The notes under the pieces were generated by a model. It was given only the letters and a program-made list of their open reading frames with translations. It ran no database searches and was not told the origin of the DNA. DNA of 54,974 bases, from positions 1 through 54,974 of the forward strand of contig CAILLA010000076.1 of NCBI GenBank assembly GCA_903834925.1, given 5' to 3'. The DNA comes from an uncultured Schlesneria sp. Its GTDB lineage: Bacteria > Planctomycetota > Planctomycetia > Planctomycetales > Planctomycetaceae. Within the stretch, counting starts at the first letter, position 1, and each line of letters begins with the position of its first letter. The translations under genes and the position numbers were made by a program. This document shows positions 17,273 through 26,495 of this stretch, in pieces.

Positions 17273-18622
17273 ATGCTGACACTTTTCGGACAACCTGCCA
17301 AATATTGCGATGGAATCAGTCGTCGCGGTTTTCTGAAAATCGGTGGCTTTGCCTTCGGCTCAGCAGCATCGTTATCGCTGGCTGATGTTCTTCGAGCAGA
17401 ACAGTCCACTGGATCACATTCGCCTCACAAAGCTGTTATCAATATTTTTCTGGGTGGTGGTCCACCACATCAGGACATGTGGGATATCAAGGTCGACGCG
17501 CCAAGAGAAATTCGCGGCGAGTTCGATCCGATTCGGACGAACGTCCCCGGAATCGAAATCGGCGAATGTTTTCCGCAGATCGCGTCCATGATGGACAAAT
17601 TTGTCGCGATCCGATCGGTTGTCGGCAACGACGGTGCCCACGACGCGTTCCAGTGCTACACAGGATGGCCACGAAACAGTATCGCGTCGGTAGGCGGTCG
17701 CCCAAGTATCGGTGCTGTTGCTGGCAAGCTGTTCGGTCCTAAGGACCCCGGAGTTCCTTCTGCCGTTGCCCTGGCGGAAAAGACACAACATGCTCCATGG
17801 TCCGATCCTGGAACCGCTGGGTATCTCGGTGCCGCGTTCCAGGCATTCAAACCGCAAGGTGAAGGGACATCGGACATGCGATTGAATGGCATGTCGATGG
17901 ATCGGCTGCAAGATCGTAAGTCACTACTGAAAGGTCTCGATCTCTTGAAACGAGAGGTCGATGGGTCGGGCATGCTTCGCGGAATGGATGCATTCTCAGA
18001 AGCAGCGTTTGGTGTCCTGACATCCAGCAAACTTGTTGATGCCCTGGATCTCAGTAAAGAAGATCCAAAGCTGCGAGCCCGTTACGGCGACGGCAAACCT
18101 TACAAGTATCAGTATGACGGTGCCCCAACCTGTAACGAACATTTGCTGATCGCCCGTCGTCTGGTTGAGGTCGGTGTTCGTTGCGTCACCTTGTCGTACG
18201 GTCGTTGGGACAGCCACGGAGCGAATTTTGACCTGGTCCGTGATCACGGCTCAAAACTGGATCAGTGTGTCAGTGCGTTGGTGCAAGACCTTGATGACCG
18301 TGGCATGCTGAATGACGTCACGGTTGCTGTTTGGGGTGAGTTCGGCCGTACGCCACGAATTAATCCTGGTGCGGGTCGCGATCACTGGCCTCAAGTCAGC
18401 TGTGCCTTGCTGGCTGGTGGTGGAATGCGAACTGGTCAGGTCATCGGTTCAACGAACCGACTTGGCGAATACGCCAAGGATCGCCCAGTCCACGTTCAAG
18501 AAGTCGTTGGGACGATCTACCGGAACTTGGGTATCGATCCAATGAATACGACTTTGAAAGATCCAACGGGACGACCACAATTCCTTGTTGACCATCGCGA
18601 ACCGATCGCGGAACTGGTCTGA
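17273..18622 (+). CDS. Tat-exported DUF1501 protein
   Basis: 449 residues. A twin-arginine signal is clear near the N-terminus (SRRGFLKIGG, then a hydrophobic AFGSAASLSLADVL). The body is the DUF1501 fold, a sulfatase/alkaline-phosphatase-like metalloenzyme superfamily member, with GGGPPHQDMWD, YGRWDSHGANFD and WGEFGRTPRIN. The histidines and aspartates in those motifs are probable metal ligands. Tat export suggests folding with cofactor in the cytoplasm. In planctomycetes DUF1501 genes usually sit beside a DUF1549/DUF1553 gene. Here the DUF1549 protein is about 18 kb away at 36146, so the pair is split. AAAGGAA precedes ATG 17273. The enzyme's substrate is unknown. Confidence 0.92.
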   Translation: MLTLFGQPAKYCDGISRRGFLKIGGFAFGSAASLSLADVLRAEQSTGSHSPHKAVINIFLGGGPPHQDMWDIKVDAPREIRGEFDPIRTNVPGIEIGECFPQIASMMDKFVAIRSVVGNDGAHDAFQCYTGWPRNSIASVGGRPSIGAVAGKLFGPKDPGVPSAVALAEKTQHAPWSDPGTAGYLGAAFQAFKPQGEGTSDMRLNGMSMDRLQDRKSLLKGLDLLKREVDGSGMLRGMDAFSEAAFGVLTSSKLVDALDLSKEDPKLRARYGDGKPYKYQYDGAPTCNEHLLIARRLVEVGVRCVTLSYGRWDSHGANFDLVRDHGSKLDQCVSALVQDLDDRGMLNDVTVAVWGEFGRTPRINPGAGRDHWPQVSCALLAGGGMRTGQVIGSTNRLGEYAKDRPVHVQEVVGTIYRNLGIDPMNTTLKDPTGRPQFLVDHREPIAELV

Positions 18623-18663
18623 GTTCCCGTTGTTCCCGTTCGAAACATTTTTGAAATAGCCTG

Positions 18664-18708
18664 AACAGGGAGTTCCAACAAGTTGGAACTCCCTGTTTGT
18701 TTTGTTCA
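18664..18708 (+). terminator. Strong intrinsic terminator
   Basis: AACAGGGAGTTCCAAC (18664-18679) pairs with GTTGGAACTCCCTGTT (18682-18697), a perfect stem with a tight loop, followed by TTGTTTTGTT on the plus strand. It lies between the convergent DUF1501 and htrA genes and should terminate the former. The plus-strand T-run slightly overlaps the htrA stop. Confidence 0.92.
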
Positions 18709-20202
18709 TTCAACTTTCAGCACAACGAAAAATCGTCGACCATTCGCCGAGCGAACATTGAGTACCAGGCCGTCTCCGCCAGAAAATTCCGTTTTCGCCT
18801 TTTCAAAGTCTTCGACAGAATTCATGACCTGGCCACCCGCCTTCTCGATCATATCACCCGCTTTGATGCCGCCCTGCTCGGCGATACTGCCTTCCTGGAC
18901 CCCTGTGACAACCAGACCTGTCGTTGCTTTCAGTCCAAATTGTTTTGCCAGGTCTTTGGTTAGAGCGCGCAGTTCCAACCCAAACTTGTCGAACTTCGAA
19001 TCATGAGGTTCCTCACCGGATTCTCCAGTACTTGCAACGGTGAGGTCTTTCGGCAGCTGTTCAATCGTGACGGTCAGTTTTTGTCGTTTGCCATCGCGAA
19101 CAATTTCCATCGGATAGCCTTTTCCAATCGTTAATTGCTCGACGACTCCCTGCAGGGCTGTTGGCGAGTCAATCTTCTGGGCATTCAGGTTCAGAATGAC
19201 ATCGCCCGGCTCAAGCCCGGCTTTTTCGGCGGGTGACCCCGGAAGGACCGAATGAACGATGGCACCTTCATGAATTTTGACGTTGAACTGTTTGGCCGTT
19301 TTCGCGTCGACAGCCTGAATCTGAGTTCCAATATATCCACGTCGAACTTCACCAGAATTCACCAATTGATCGCTGACCCAACCAGCAATGTGCGTCGGGA
19401 TGGCAAATCCAATTCCGTCGTATCCGCCGCTTTCGGTTGCGATTGCCGTGTTGATCCCGATGACTTCCCCTCGCATACTGATCAGCGGGCCACCGCTGTT
19501 ACCGGGGTTGATGGCCGCGTCGGTTTGTAAGAAATCTGCTCGCTCTGTAATTCGATTGCGGCCCTTGGCACTGATAATGCCTGCTGTGACGGACATATCC
19601 AACCCGAACGGGCTGCCGATCGCCAGAACCCAATCACCCACTTCCACGGCGCGGCTGTCTCCCAGTCGAATCGGTTTCAGGTCGGAAGCTTCGATTCGGA
19701 CAATCGCAACGTCGGTTCTTGGGTCGGATTTGATTTCTTTGGCGATGAATTCTCGCCCATCATGCAGGCGGACTTTGACTTCATCCGCCCCTTTAACGAC
19801 ATGGCTGTTCGTCAGAATGACCCCTTTTGCATCGATGATAAATCCTGAACCCATCGATTGACGAGGCGGTACAGCCATCTGTCTCGGCATGCGATTTTTG
19901 AATAACTCTTCCAACTGAGGGTCATTCCGGAAAAACTGACGAAAGGGTGAGCCTTCATCGAATGGCGAGCCTTGAGGAATCGCTTGAACTCGTTTTCCTT
20001 TGGTCACACTTTCAATGGAAACAATACTTGGGATTGCGTCTGATGCGACTTGCCGAAACGCCGCAGACAAATCGTCCGCTTTAGGAAGCGGGGGTACGGC
20101 AACCGCAGCCGGCCGATGTGATAAGGCCATTCCCGATAAGACCAAAACACCACCAGTTAACATGAACAACACATTCTGGGGGATCTTCAAACCTGTCAGC
20201 AT
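18706..20202 (-). CDS. HtrA/DegQ family periplasmic serine protease
   Basis: 498 residues. An N-terminal hydrophobic segment (VLFMLTGGVLVLSGMAL) anchors or exports it. The trypsin-like domain has the full triad: H134 in TNSHVVKGA, D164 in DPRTDVAIVRIE and S236 in GNSGGP. Two PDZ domains follow: one at about 295-385 (GYIGTQIQAVDA, then PAEKAGLEPGDVIL), one at about 405-495 (GLVVTGVQEGS, then GIKAGDMIEKAGG). This Do-like layout serves protein quality control in the periplasm. The insert GSPFDEGSPFRQFFRND before the protease core is the flexible LA-loop region. AAGGAG about 7 bases upstream supports ATG 20202. degP/degQ cannot be separated from sequence alone. Confidence 0.95.
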   Translation of the reverse strand: MLTGLKIPQNVLFMLTGGVLVLSGMALSHRPAAVAVPPLPKADDLSAAFRQVASDAIPSIVSIESVTKGKRVQAIPQGSPFDEGSPFRQFFRNDPQLEELFKNRMPRQMAVPPRQSMGSGFIIDAKGVILTNSHVVKGADEVKVRLHDGREFIAKEIKSDPRTDVAIVRIEASDLKPIRLGDSRAVEVGDWVLAIGSPFGLDMSVTAGIISAKGRNRITERADFLQTDAAINPGNSGGPLISMRGEVIGINTAIATESGGYDGIGFAIPTHIAGWVSDQLVNSGEVRRGYIGTQIQAVDAKTAKQFNVKIHEGAIVHSVLPGSPAEKAGLEPGDVILNLNAQKIDSPTALQGVVEQLTIGKGYPMEIVRDGKRQKLTVTIEQLPKDLTVASTGESGEEPHDSKFDKFGLELRALTKDLAKQFGLKATTGLVVTGVQEGSIAEQGGIKAGDMIEKAGGQVMNSVEDFEKAKTEFSGGDGLVLNVRSANGRRFFVVLKVE

Positions 20203-20572
20203 GGAAATTCTCCTTGCTCAAAACGAAGTCAACGCGGTAAAGGACCCGAGCACCAATCTCGTTATCACCGCAACGAACCCAATTTTATTACTTGTCTCGA
20301 TTTTGCCAAATTTTCTTCATTAACAATCGACGAAGAACGGCATTTTTTCCCTACGATCGAGACGGGTTTGATGTTGGAAATTTCCCGGTTCAATGAGCTC
20401 ATCGACCAGGTTACGAATATTGGAAATACGCTATTCGGATTGACATCTGTTCTTTTGCGGAATATAGAGGTTTCGTCAGCTTGAGATCAGCGGTATGAAT
20501 CAGAAGAGATTCTGTTCCACCTCAGATCCCGCGCTGGAAGTTCGCGTCCCAGCCTGTGCGTCGGGGAAATCT
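20203..20572. other. Divergent intergenic region htrA/rnc
   Basis: 370 bases between divergent htrA and the preferred rnc start; promoters for both are expected. If translation of rnc began at ATG 20495 the gap would shrink by 78 bases. No repeat or RNA feature is recognised. Confidence 0.45.
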
Positions 20573-21310
20573 ATGTCCGCCGTTACCAATTTTTCTTCGC
20601 TGGAAGAAAATCTGTCGGCATGTGAAAAGTCACTCAATTATCAGTTTCACGATCGAGCATTGTTGCAGCGCTGTTTGACGCACTCGTCAATCGCACGCAC
20701 ACGGCTCGATTCGAACGAGCGACTTGAGTTCCTGGGCGATGCGATTCTGGGAACCGTCGTCTGCGAACTGCTGTTCCAGAGATTTCCCGAGAAGACGGAG
20801 GGGGAGCTGACTCGAATCAAATCGGTCGTTGTCAGCCGAACCACGTGTGCAAAACTGAGTGCAGACCTGCGACTTGGTGAATTCCTGCGCCTTGGTAAAG
20901 GCCTGTCTGAATTTGAAAAAATTCCGCCTTCGGTACAGGCTGCGGTCTTCGAATCGATCGTGGCGGGACTGTATCTGGATGGGGGTATGGAAGTTGTCAA
21001 ACCGTTCCTGATTCGACTCATCGAACCTGAGATCGATCGAACCGTCGAGTCTTCACACGGACGGAATTACAAAAGCTTGCTTCAGCAACTCGTGCAGAAG
21101 AACCAACGTGGAACGCCGCTTTATCAGTTACTCGACGAATCCGGCCCCGATCATCTGAAGTGCTTCAAGATTGCGGCGGTTGTCGGAACGGATTCCTATC
21201 CGCCCGCCTGGGGTCCAAATAAGAAAGAAGCCGAGCAGCGTGCAGCAGAAAATGCCTGGTGCCTGCTTCAAGGTGAAGCCCCACCGTTCGTGGCTGACGA
21301 TCGTCCCTGA
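20573..21310 (+). CDS. rnc: Ribonuclease III
   Basis: 245 residues from ATG 20573. It cuts double-stranded RNA in rRNA and mRNA maturation. The N-terminal endonuclease domain has the signature NERLEFLGDAILG (from residue 48) with acidic metal ligands E52 and D56, and the second acidic cluster in AAVFESIVAGLYLDGG. The C-terminal double-stranded RNA-binding domain starts near GRNYKSLLQQLVQ and ends with KKEAEQRAAENAW. GGGGAAA lies about 6 bases before ATG 20573. The in-frame ATG 20495 would add 26 residues without domain features and lacks a ribosome binding site. The dsRBD is slightly atypical (FKIAAVVGTDSYPPAWGPNKK). rnc here is not next to era or lepB. Confidence 0.95.
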   Translation: MSAVTNFSSLEENLSACEKSLNYQFHDRALLQRCLTHSSIARTRLDSNERLEFLGDAILGTVVCELLFQRFPEKTEGELTRIKSVVVSRTTCAKLSADLRLGEFLRLGKGLSEFEKIPPSVQAAVFESIVAGLYLDGGMEVVKPFLIRLIEPEIDRTVESSHGRNYKSLLQQLVQKNQRGTPLYQLLDESGPDHLKCFKIAAVVGTDSYPPAWGPNKKEAEQRAAENAWCLLQGEAPPFVADDRP

Positions 21311-21448
21311 TCGGCCCGCTGACATCGACCGAAACGAACACATCAAATCCCGGCAGATCGTTTTCATGACTGAAATCGGCTATTCTGTCATCGAATCGTT
21401 TCAACCTCAGAATTGGTTTTCACTGGTACCTGTTCGGGAGATTTCGCG

Positions 21449-21835
21449 ATGCGACTGTCTGGCCTTTTGATCGCTCTGTCTTCGCTTCCACTTTTCGTTT
21501 TTGCAGCAGCCGAAACTCCACCGCTCACCCCGGCGGAAGCGGCTAAACGAGTCAATGAAAAAGTGGTGATGCAGATGGAGGTCAAATCAACCGGAGGTGA
21601 CAACAATCGGTATTTGAATTCCGAAGAAGACTTCAAAGACGCCAAGAACTTCACGATCTTTATCTCGAAGAACGACTTGGGAAAGTTCAAGAAGGCCGGA
21701 ATTGAAAAGCCTGAAGTTCATTTCAAAGGAAAACTGATTGAAGTGACCGGAACGGTGCTTGTTCAAAAAGAAAAACCTCAGATCAAAGTCGAAGAGCCCG
21801 ATCAAATCAAGATTGTTGCGAAAGAAAAGAATTGA
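21449..21835 (+). CDS. Small exported OB-fold-like protein
   Basis: 128 residues. A signal peptide (MRLSGLLIALSSLPLFVFAAA) is followed by a single small beta-rich domain: KVVMQMEVKSTGG, FTIFISKNDLGKF, VHFKGKLIEVTGTVL, QIKVEEPDQIKIV. The pattern and the GKLIEVTGTV strand fit an OB-fold of the sort found in exported nucleic-acid-binding-like or YdeI-type proteins. The fold is inferred from the pattern. The domain could bind an oligosaccharide, nucleic acid or protein. GGGAG precedes ATG 21449; upstream in-frame ATG 21413 is unlikely because it would bury the signal peptide. It lies between rnc and the glycosyltransferase gene and has no clear partner. Confidence 0.75.
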   Translation: MRLSGLLIALSSLPLFVFAAAETPPLTPAEAAKRVNEKVVMQMEVKSTGGDNNRYLNSEEDFKDAKNFTIFISKNDLGKFKKAGIEKPEVHFKGKLIEVTGTVLVQKEKPQIKVEEPDQIKIVAKEKN

Positions 21836-21860
21836 CGGATTACTTTTGTCGAACTTGTCC

Positions 21861-21885
21861 GCGAACGGGTCCACTCGCCGTTCGC
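21861..21885. terminator. Possible terminator hairpin
   Basis: GCGAACGG (21861-21868) pairs with CCGTTCGC (21878-21885). It lies 25 bases after the OB-fold gene stop. No T-run follows, so termination is uncertain. Confidence 0.4.
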
Positions 21886-21912
21886 AGGCGGGTTCAAGGT
21901 TGAGCCTCGTTC

Positions 21913-23199
21913 ATGGATGCGTCCCGTAAACAGTCACGCGTTGACGCGATCGGAATGATGGCATGTCTCGTCATTGCGCTGGGACTGAGACTGGCAGTCA
22001 TCGCAATCCGGCCCCATGAATTGGTTCTTGATCGAGACGCTTATCTTGGAATCGCGATCGGTGTCGCCGAAGGGCGGGGCTATAGTAGCCCAGGCAGCTT
22101 GGTCGCCACCGCGTTTCGCCCGCCACTGTATCCACTCTTTCTTGGCGCAGGGCTAGCGTGCTTCACCCCTTCTGTCGTCGTTGGCGGAATCAATATCATC
22201 GCCGGCCTGCTGACCGTCTGGCTCACTGCACGATTGGGAACATGTCTGAACTTCGGCCCTATGCGATTTCTCGCAGCATTGATCGTAGCGATCGATCCGT
22301 TGCTGGTCTGGTATTCGTGCCAGCCAATGACGGAATCGATTTGTGCCTTATTAGCGACATTCTGGCTCTGGACCGTAATGTCCCTCCCGCCTGGAAATCG
22401 TCACGAAGATTACACCAAACGGATTCTGAACGGCCTTTCTTTTGGATTGCTGGTCCTTTGCCGACCAACGTTCTGGCTGATTGCGGTTCTTTATCCCCTG
22501 TTTTGGTTCACCCCCCTGAAACGGCAGGATGTCGAGAAACCGCAATCCCGATCGATACCGTTTTTGCCCGGATGGGCTTGGACTCTGATTAGCACATTTT
22601 GCGTTGTTGGCCCCTGGTTGATACGGAACTGGATTGTGTTCGGAGTTCCGATTCTCACGACCACTCATGGGGGTTACACATTGCTTCTGGGTAATAATCC
22701 CGTCTTTTATCAAGAGGTTGTCGAACAACCATGGGGGACCGTCTGGCAGCATGACAGCCTGCTCAACTGGCAGATGGAACTTGAGTCGAAGATTCAAAAC
22801 GACATTGGACTACAGGCATCAGAAGTGCAACGCGATCGGTGGTATTCAAATCAGGCGAAGCAATTCATCATTGCCACACCCCGGTTATTCGCAGCAGCCG
22901 TCCTCCACCGCGTTCGCAGCCTTTGGAACATCGTTCCTCAAGGCGAGGTGACGGCTCAAACAGGCGGATGGGCCATGACAGCCGTCGGCTGGTTTTATTC
23001 CTTGATACTGACTGCCGCTTGCGTTGGATTGGTCACCGTTGCATGTCGCTCGGACCGAAATCTGTGGCTTCCGTTTTTTGTCCTGATCGCGTCAGTCCAG
23101 TTGGCTCATCTTTTCTATTGGACAAATACCCGCATGAGGGCACCGTTGACGCCAGCGATTGCGCTTTTGGCCATCATGGCAATTCCACGGAAACTGTGA
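21913..23199 (+). CDS. GT-C family membrane glycosyltransferase
   Basis: 428 residues with about nine to ten membrane segments. The first periplasmic loop has the acidic motif LDRDAYLGIAIGVAEGRGY, the region that in family 39/PMT-type (ArnT-like) enzymes carries the catalytic aspartate and the E-G-x-G-Y pattern. Further loops contain ATAFRPPLYPLFLG and IDPLLVWYSCQPMTES. It should transfer a sugar from a polyprenyl-phosphate donor to a lipid or protein on the periplasmic side. The acceptor is unknown. It sits directly after the OB-fold gene and converges on the CvpA-like gene. Confidence 0.85.
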   Translation: MDASRKQSRVDAIGMMACLVIALGLRLAVIAIRPHELVLDRDAYLGIAIGVAEGRGYSSPGSLVATAFRPPLYPLFLGAGLACFTPSVVVGGINIIAGLLTVWLTARLGTCLNFGPMRFLAALIVAIDPLLVWYSCQPMTESICALLATFWLWTVMSLPPGNRHEDYTKRILNGLSFGLLVLCRPTFWLIAVLYPLFWFTPLKRQDVEKPQSRSIPFLPGWAWTLISTFCVVGPWLIRNWIVFGVPILTTTHGGYTLLLGNNPVFYQEVVEQPWGTVWQHDSLLNWQMELESKIQNDIGLQASEVQRDRWYSNQAKQFIIATPRLFAAAVLHRVRSLWNIVPQGEVTAQTGGWAMTAVGWFYSLILTAACVGLVTVACRSDRNLWLPFFVLIASVQLAHLFYWTNTRMRAPLTPAIALLAIMAIPRKL

Positions 23200-23226
23200 T
23201 GACAGCACGTTTCCATGAAGTCTTCC

Positions 23227-23964
23227 TCAAAAGCCGACGGGCGGTCCATCCTGACCGGGAATCGCAGGTTTTAAAGGAGTTGGCACCACCGGCTGGGCCG
23301 GTGTTCCCCCTGACCCACCACCCTGATTCGTATCAAGACGTTCCCGACGCGTTGCATAACGGATTGGAAATGAAGGCCAGATCCCATTCGGATAGGGTTT
23401 GGCCGGATCGCCGACCTTTTCGTATTTGCCATCAAATGCATGGACCAGGACAATATCCTGGTTACCGAACTTGTCCTTGAAAATTGCTTTTGAAAGCGGC
23501 TTTTCGGAAACATACTGCGTGAATCCCAGCCACTGCCGGTCAGGAGCCATTTCAAAAAAGTTCTTTCGTTCGGGCTTGAACCCCAGAAACTCGCGCGGCA
23601 ATGGAGCGGTATGTACGGCGGTCAGCAAGATTGCCATCGTCAAGTAGCCTGTCACGGCTCCAAATGCCCACCGACCGACTGTGTCCAGCATCGGGATGAC
23701 TTGGATGTAGCTCGGTGAAAGCTGTTCGGTCCCCATTCGCAACGCAAAGCAGAACCCGGTAAACAGTCCTAACAACGCAACAATGTCAGCGTAATTGTCT
23801 CCAACCAGACCACGGATCGAATTGGCCAGCGGTTCAAAGAAGTTCATCGCCATCAGGCCGGCCAGTAACGTACACAGAAACGTCTGAGCCGCACCCCAGA
23901 TCCCTTCGCTGGCGACTAACCACGTCACAACCGCTACGACGGCCAGACAAATGATATCAATCAT
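23227..23964 (-). CDS. CvpA-like membrane protein
   Basis: 245 residues. Four hydrophobic helices fill the first 115 residues (IICLAVVAVVTWLVASEGIW, TFLCTLLAGLMAMNFFEPLA, ADIVALLGLFTGFCFALRMG, FGAVTGYLTMAILLTAVHT), the CvpA/colicin V production pattern. The remaining 130 residues form a soluble tail ending in a low-complexity Gly-Pro stretch (QGGGSGGTPAQPVVPTP). CvpA proteins affect envelope homeostasis; a specific activity is not established. The next gene in the same direction encodes the GspE/PilB ATPase, 92 bases upstream, so co-transcription is possible. Confidence 0.75.
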   Translation of the reverse strand: MIDIICLAVVAVVTWLVASEGIWGAAQTFLCTLLAGLMAMNFFEPLANSIRGLVGDNYADIVALLGLFTGFCFALRMGTEQLSPSYIQVIPMLDTVGRWAFGAVTGYLTMAILLTAVHTAPLPREFLGFKPERKNFFEMAPDRQWLGFTQYVSEKPLSKAIFKDKFGNQDIVLVHAFDGKYEKVGDPAKPYPNGIWPSFPIRYATRRERLDTNQGGGSGGTPAQPVVPTPLKPAIPGQDGPPVGF

Positions 23965-24056
23965 GATGCTTCAAACTCGACGAAAAGGAGTGATCTATTT
24001 TTGCCGCTGGATCTCATTTGACGATTGATCAGGCTGTCATCGGTTGACTGACCTGT

Positions 24057-25901
24057 TCATTTCACAACTCGCAACAATTCATCAATCGATGTTGTCCCTT
24101 TAACGACTAATCGCAAGCCTTCTTCTTTCATGTACAACATCCCGTTCTTTCGGGCTTCGGCCTTAATCGCAGTCATGTTTGGCGTTTCGCGAATCAGATC
24201 GCGCAATCGATCATTGATGACCAGCAATTCAAACACGCCGATACGCCCCGTGTATCCCAGACCGTTGCACGAAGGACATGTCCCTTCTGGCTTTGTTGGC
24301 GGACGATAAAACTTGTCGACCTTGTCGGCTGGAAGGCCAATCTTCTGTAACAAGTCGGCTGACGGCTTATACGCTTCTTTGCAATCCGTACAAAGTTTGC
24401 GAACCAGTCGTTGCCCCAGGATTGCCGAGATAGAACTTGCCAGGAGGAACGGCTCAACTTCCAGATCAATCAAACGGAACAACGCCGCGATCGTGTCATT
24501 CGCATGGATGGTCGAGAATACCATATGCCCGGTATTCGCTGCCTGGCAGGAAATCTTCGCTGTTTCGCCATCGCGGATTTCGCCGATCATCACGACGTCG
24601 GGGTCTTGCCGCAAAATGCTTCTGAGTGCCGTCGCGAAAGTCTGTCCCGCCTTGGAATTGATTTCGATCTGAGTGACATTCGGCATCTTATATTCGACGG
24701 GATCTTCGACCGTGATGATGTTGTTTTCGTAGGCATTGATCTCCTGCAATGCCGCGTACAGTGTTGTCGATTTACCGGCACCCGTCGGACCACAGGTGAG
24801 AAACATACCGTGTGGTTGACTGACGATCGCCTGCATCTGTTCGACAAGTTGTTTTCGCATCCCGAGGTCGACAAGCGTTTTGGCGGTTGCCCCCTTGTCG
24901 AGAATACGAATTACCATCTTTTCGCCACCCTGAAGACCTTGGGTGGCAACGCGGAAGTCGATGGTTCGTCCTTCCATCTCGGCTCGGAAACTACCGTCTT
25001 GTGCTTTTCGCCGTTCCGTGATGTCCATTGCAGACAGAACTTTGAAAATATTGACGAGAGCATCACCCGTACTGCGATCAAACGCTTCGGCGGGATACAT
25101 CACACCGTCGATACGCAGCCGAACTGACATCTCACCTTCTTTAGGTTCGAGGTGGATATCCGTCGTTCGGCGAAGAATTGCGTCATAGACCAGTTCTCGA
25201 GCCGCGATATAACCGGTCGAACTTTCGACCTGACGAGATCGGTCAACCTCACCAGCCCCCTTACCGGATTTCCCGATCAAGCGAATTGGTGGTCCCCCAG
25301 CGTGGCTTCGCTGTTCTTTGGTGCCAACGTTCATACCCATTCGGGACAGCAATCGCAAAGCGACCGACTTGAGGTGTCGGGGGGTCAGAACCTTACCCGA
25401 TTCCGGCACACGCTTATTTCGTTCGGCGACGTAAATTCCCATGGGAACGGCGTAACCGGCGGTCATCGACAGAAAACTGAGAAACCATTGTGGCGCACAA
25501 AGCGATCCAACGAATCCCGCAACCCCGGTCAATAAAACGATCGAATTCCACAGCTGCGGTTTCACTTTCAGTTCGTTGGCATCAGTATCGATCCAGCTTG
25601 CCGTCCAGATCCAGACAACGAACAACCCGATGAGATAGATCAGCATGAACGAGTGAAAGTAGAAACCGACAAGATCGCGACGCGTCGGGTGGCTACCACG
25701 GTAGAACGGGACGGGAAGCGGAGGATAGCTATTACTGTCTCTGCCAATGGCACCGGAAGGTGCGGATGATGGTGCCACCGCAGTTGGCGCAGTCGTTGTC
25801 GAAGGTGGACCTTGTTGTGCCCAGACGACGTCGCTCAAACCGATTCCGGCCAGCAATATAACGAGCCACAAGCGGCGGAATACTGAAGGGGTATTCATCA
25901 T
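24057..25901 (-). CDS. GspE/PilB-type secretion ATPase with a membrane N-terminus
   Basis: 614 residues. The C-terminal 400 residues are a complete type II secretion/type IV pilus ATPase: Walker A GPTGAGKSTT (371-380), Asp box, Walker B DPDVVMIGEIRD (433-444), His box TGHMVFSTIHANDT, and a zinc-binding tetracysteine CTDC/CPSC (C504, C507, C542, C545). The N-terminus is unusual: a signal peptide (WLVILLAGIGLSDVVWAQQ), a proline/serine-rich linker to about 70, and three membrane helices (about 80-104, 119-136, 139-158) with positive residues after the last (AERNKR). That topology places the ATPase in the cytoplasm. The usual MshEN/GspE-N domain is absent. It may power prepilin-like proteins such as those at 47260 and 50609 (inference). 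Confidence 0.92.
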   Translation of the reverse strand: MMNTPSVFRRLWLVILLAGIGLSDVVWAQQGPPSTTTAPTAVAPSSAPSGAIGRDSNSYPPLPVPFYRGSHPTRRDLVGFYFHSFMLIYLIGLFVVWIWTASWIDTDANELKVKPQLWNSIVLLTGVAGFVGSLCAPQWFLSFLSMTAGYAVPMGIYVAERNKRVPESGKVLTPRHLKSVALRLLSRMGMNVGTKEQRSHAGGPPIRLIGKSGKGAGEVDRSRQVESSTGYIAARELVYDAILRRTTDIHLEPKEGEMSVRLRIDGVMYPAEAFDRSTGDALVNIFKVLSAMDITERRKAQDGSFRAEMEGRTIDFRVATQGLQGGEKMVIRILDKGATAKTLVDLGMRKQLVEQMQAIVSQPHGMFLTCGPTGAGKSTTLYAALQEINAYENNIITVEDPVEYKMPNVTQIEINSKAGQTFATALRSILRQDPDVVMIGEIRDGETAKISCQAANTGHMVFSTIHANDTIAALFRLIDLEVEPFLLASSISAILGQRLVRKLCTDCKEAYKPSADLLQKIGLPADKVDKFYRPPTKPEGTCPSCNGLGYTGRIGVFELLVINDRLRDLIRETPNMTAIKAEARKNGMLYMKEEGLRLVVKGTTSIDELLRVVK

Positions 25902-26099
25902 AGATCGCTGCTCATACAGTTTTCAGTGAAAAGCGAAATTTCATCACAGCAAACGCCGACTGGCATTCCTCGAAGTCGTTGACCCCTGTCACCGCACGCC
26001 GAAGAGATGTGATCAAACACGTTTTGATATGAATCGAATACGGAACTTGCAGCAAATATGCAACCCGGTCGCGAAAAGTTCGAAGTTTTTCTGCGTGGG

Positions 26100-26486
26100 T
26101 CACTCTTCGTTCTGATGGAATTCGGCCCAGCGATCCCATGCATAAGACCACTCCATCCACATCCGCATTAGTGACCAAAGCAGTCTCATTTTAGCCAGAT
26201 GGTCTGCGGGAATTCGCCCGTTGAGCTCGATCGCACTCTTCGCAGCATCCTTCAATCCCCAGCGCGCACCAAGCGTACGGCATAACCCGTCCGCCGAAAG
26301 GTCAGGCTCAGCGTCTTCATTGGTGTAACCGGCTCCGTTCGCCGTCACGAACAATTCAAACAATTCGCGACGCAGGGGGTCCAATTCCAAAGGCTTTGTT
26401 TCGCGTTCGGCGGTCAGGACCAGCTCTTCAACTCGATCAAGGATGCGCGTTGCCAAGGTGGATGTTTCATCGACAGAAGTTGACAT
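26100..26486 (-). CDS. Small conserved-looking protein following ilvB
   Basis: 128 residues, no family recognised. It is acidic and helical, with a tryptophan/methionine-rich C-terminus (LLWSLMRMWMEWSYAWDRW). No signal peptide. It starts 9 bases after ilvB, with the ribosome binding site TAGGAT overlapping the ilvB stop codon, so the pair is surely co-transcribed. In many bacteria the gene after ilvB encodes the ACT-domain regulatory subunit (ilvN/ilvH). This protein has no visible ACT domain. It may be a lineage-specific partner or unrelated. Confidence 0.75.
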   Translation of the reverse strand: MSTSVDETSTLATRILDRVEELVLTAERETKPLELDPLRRELFELFVTANGAGYTNEDAEPDLSADGLCRTLGARWGLKDAAKSAIELNGRIPADHLAKMRLLWSLMRMWMEWSYAWDRWAEFHQNEE

Positions 26487-26495
26487 AAATAAATC

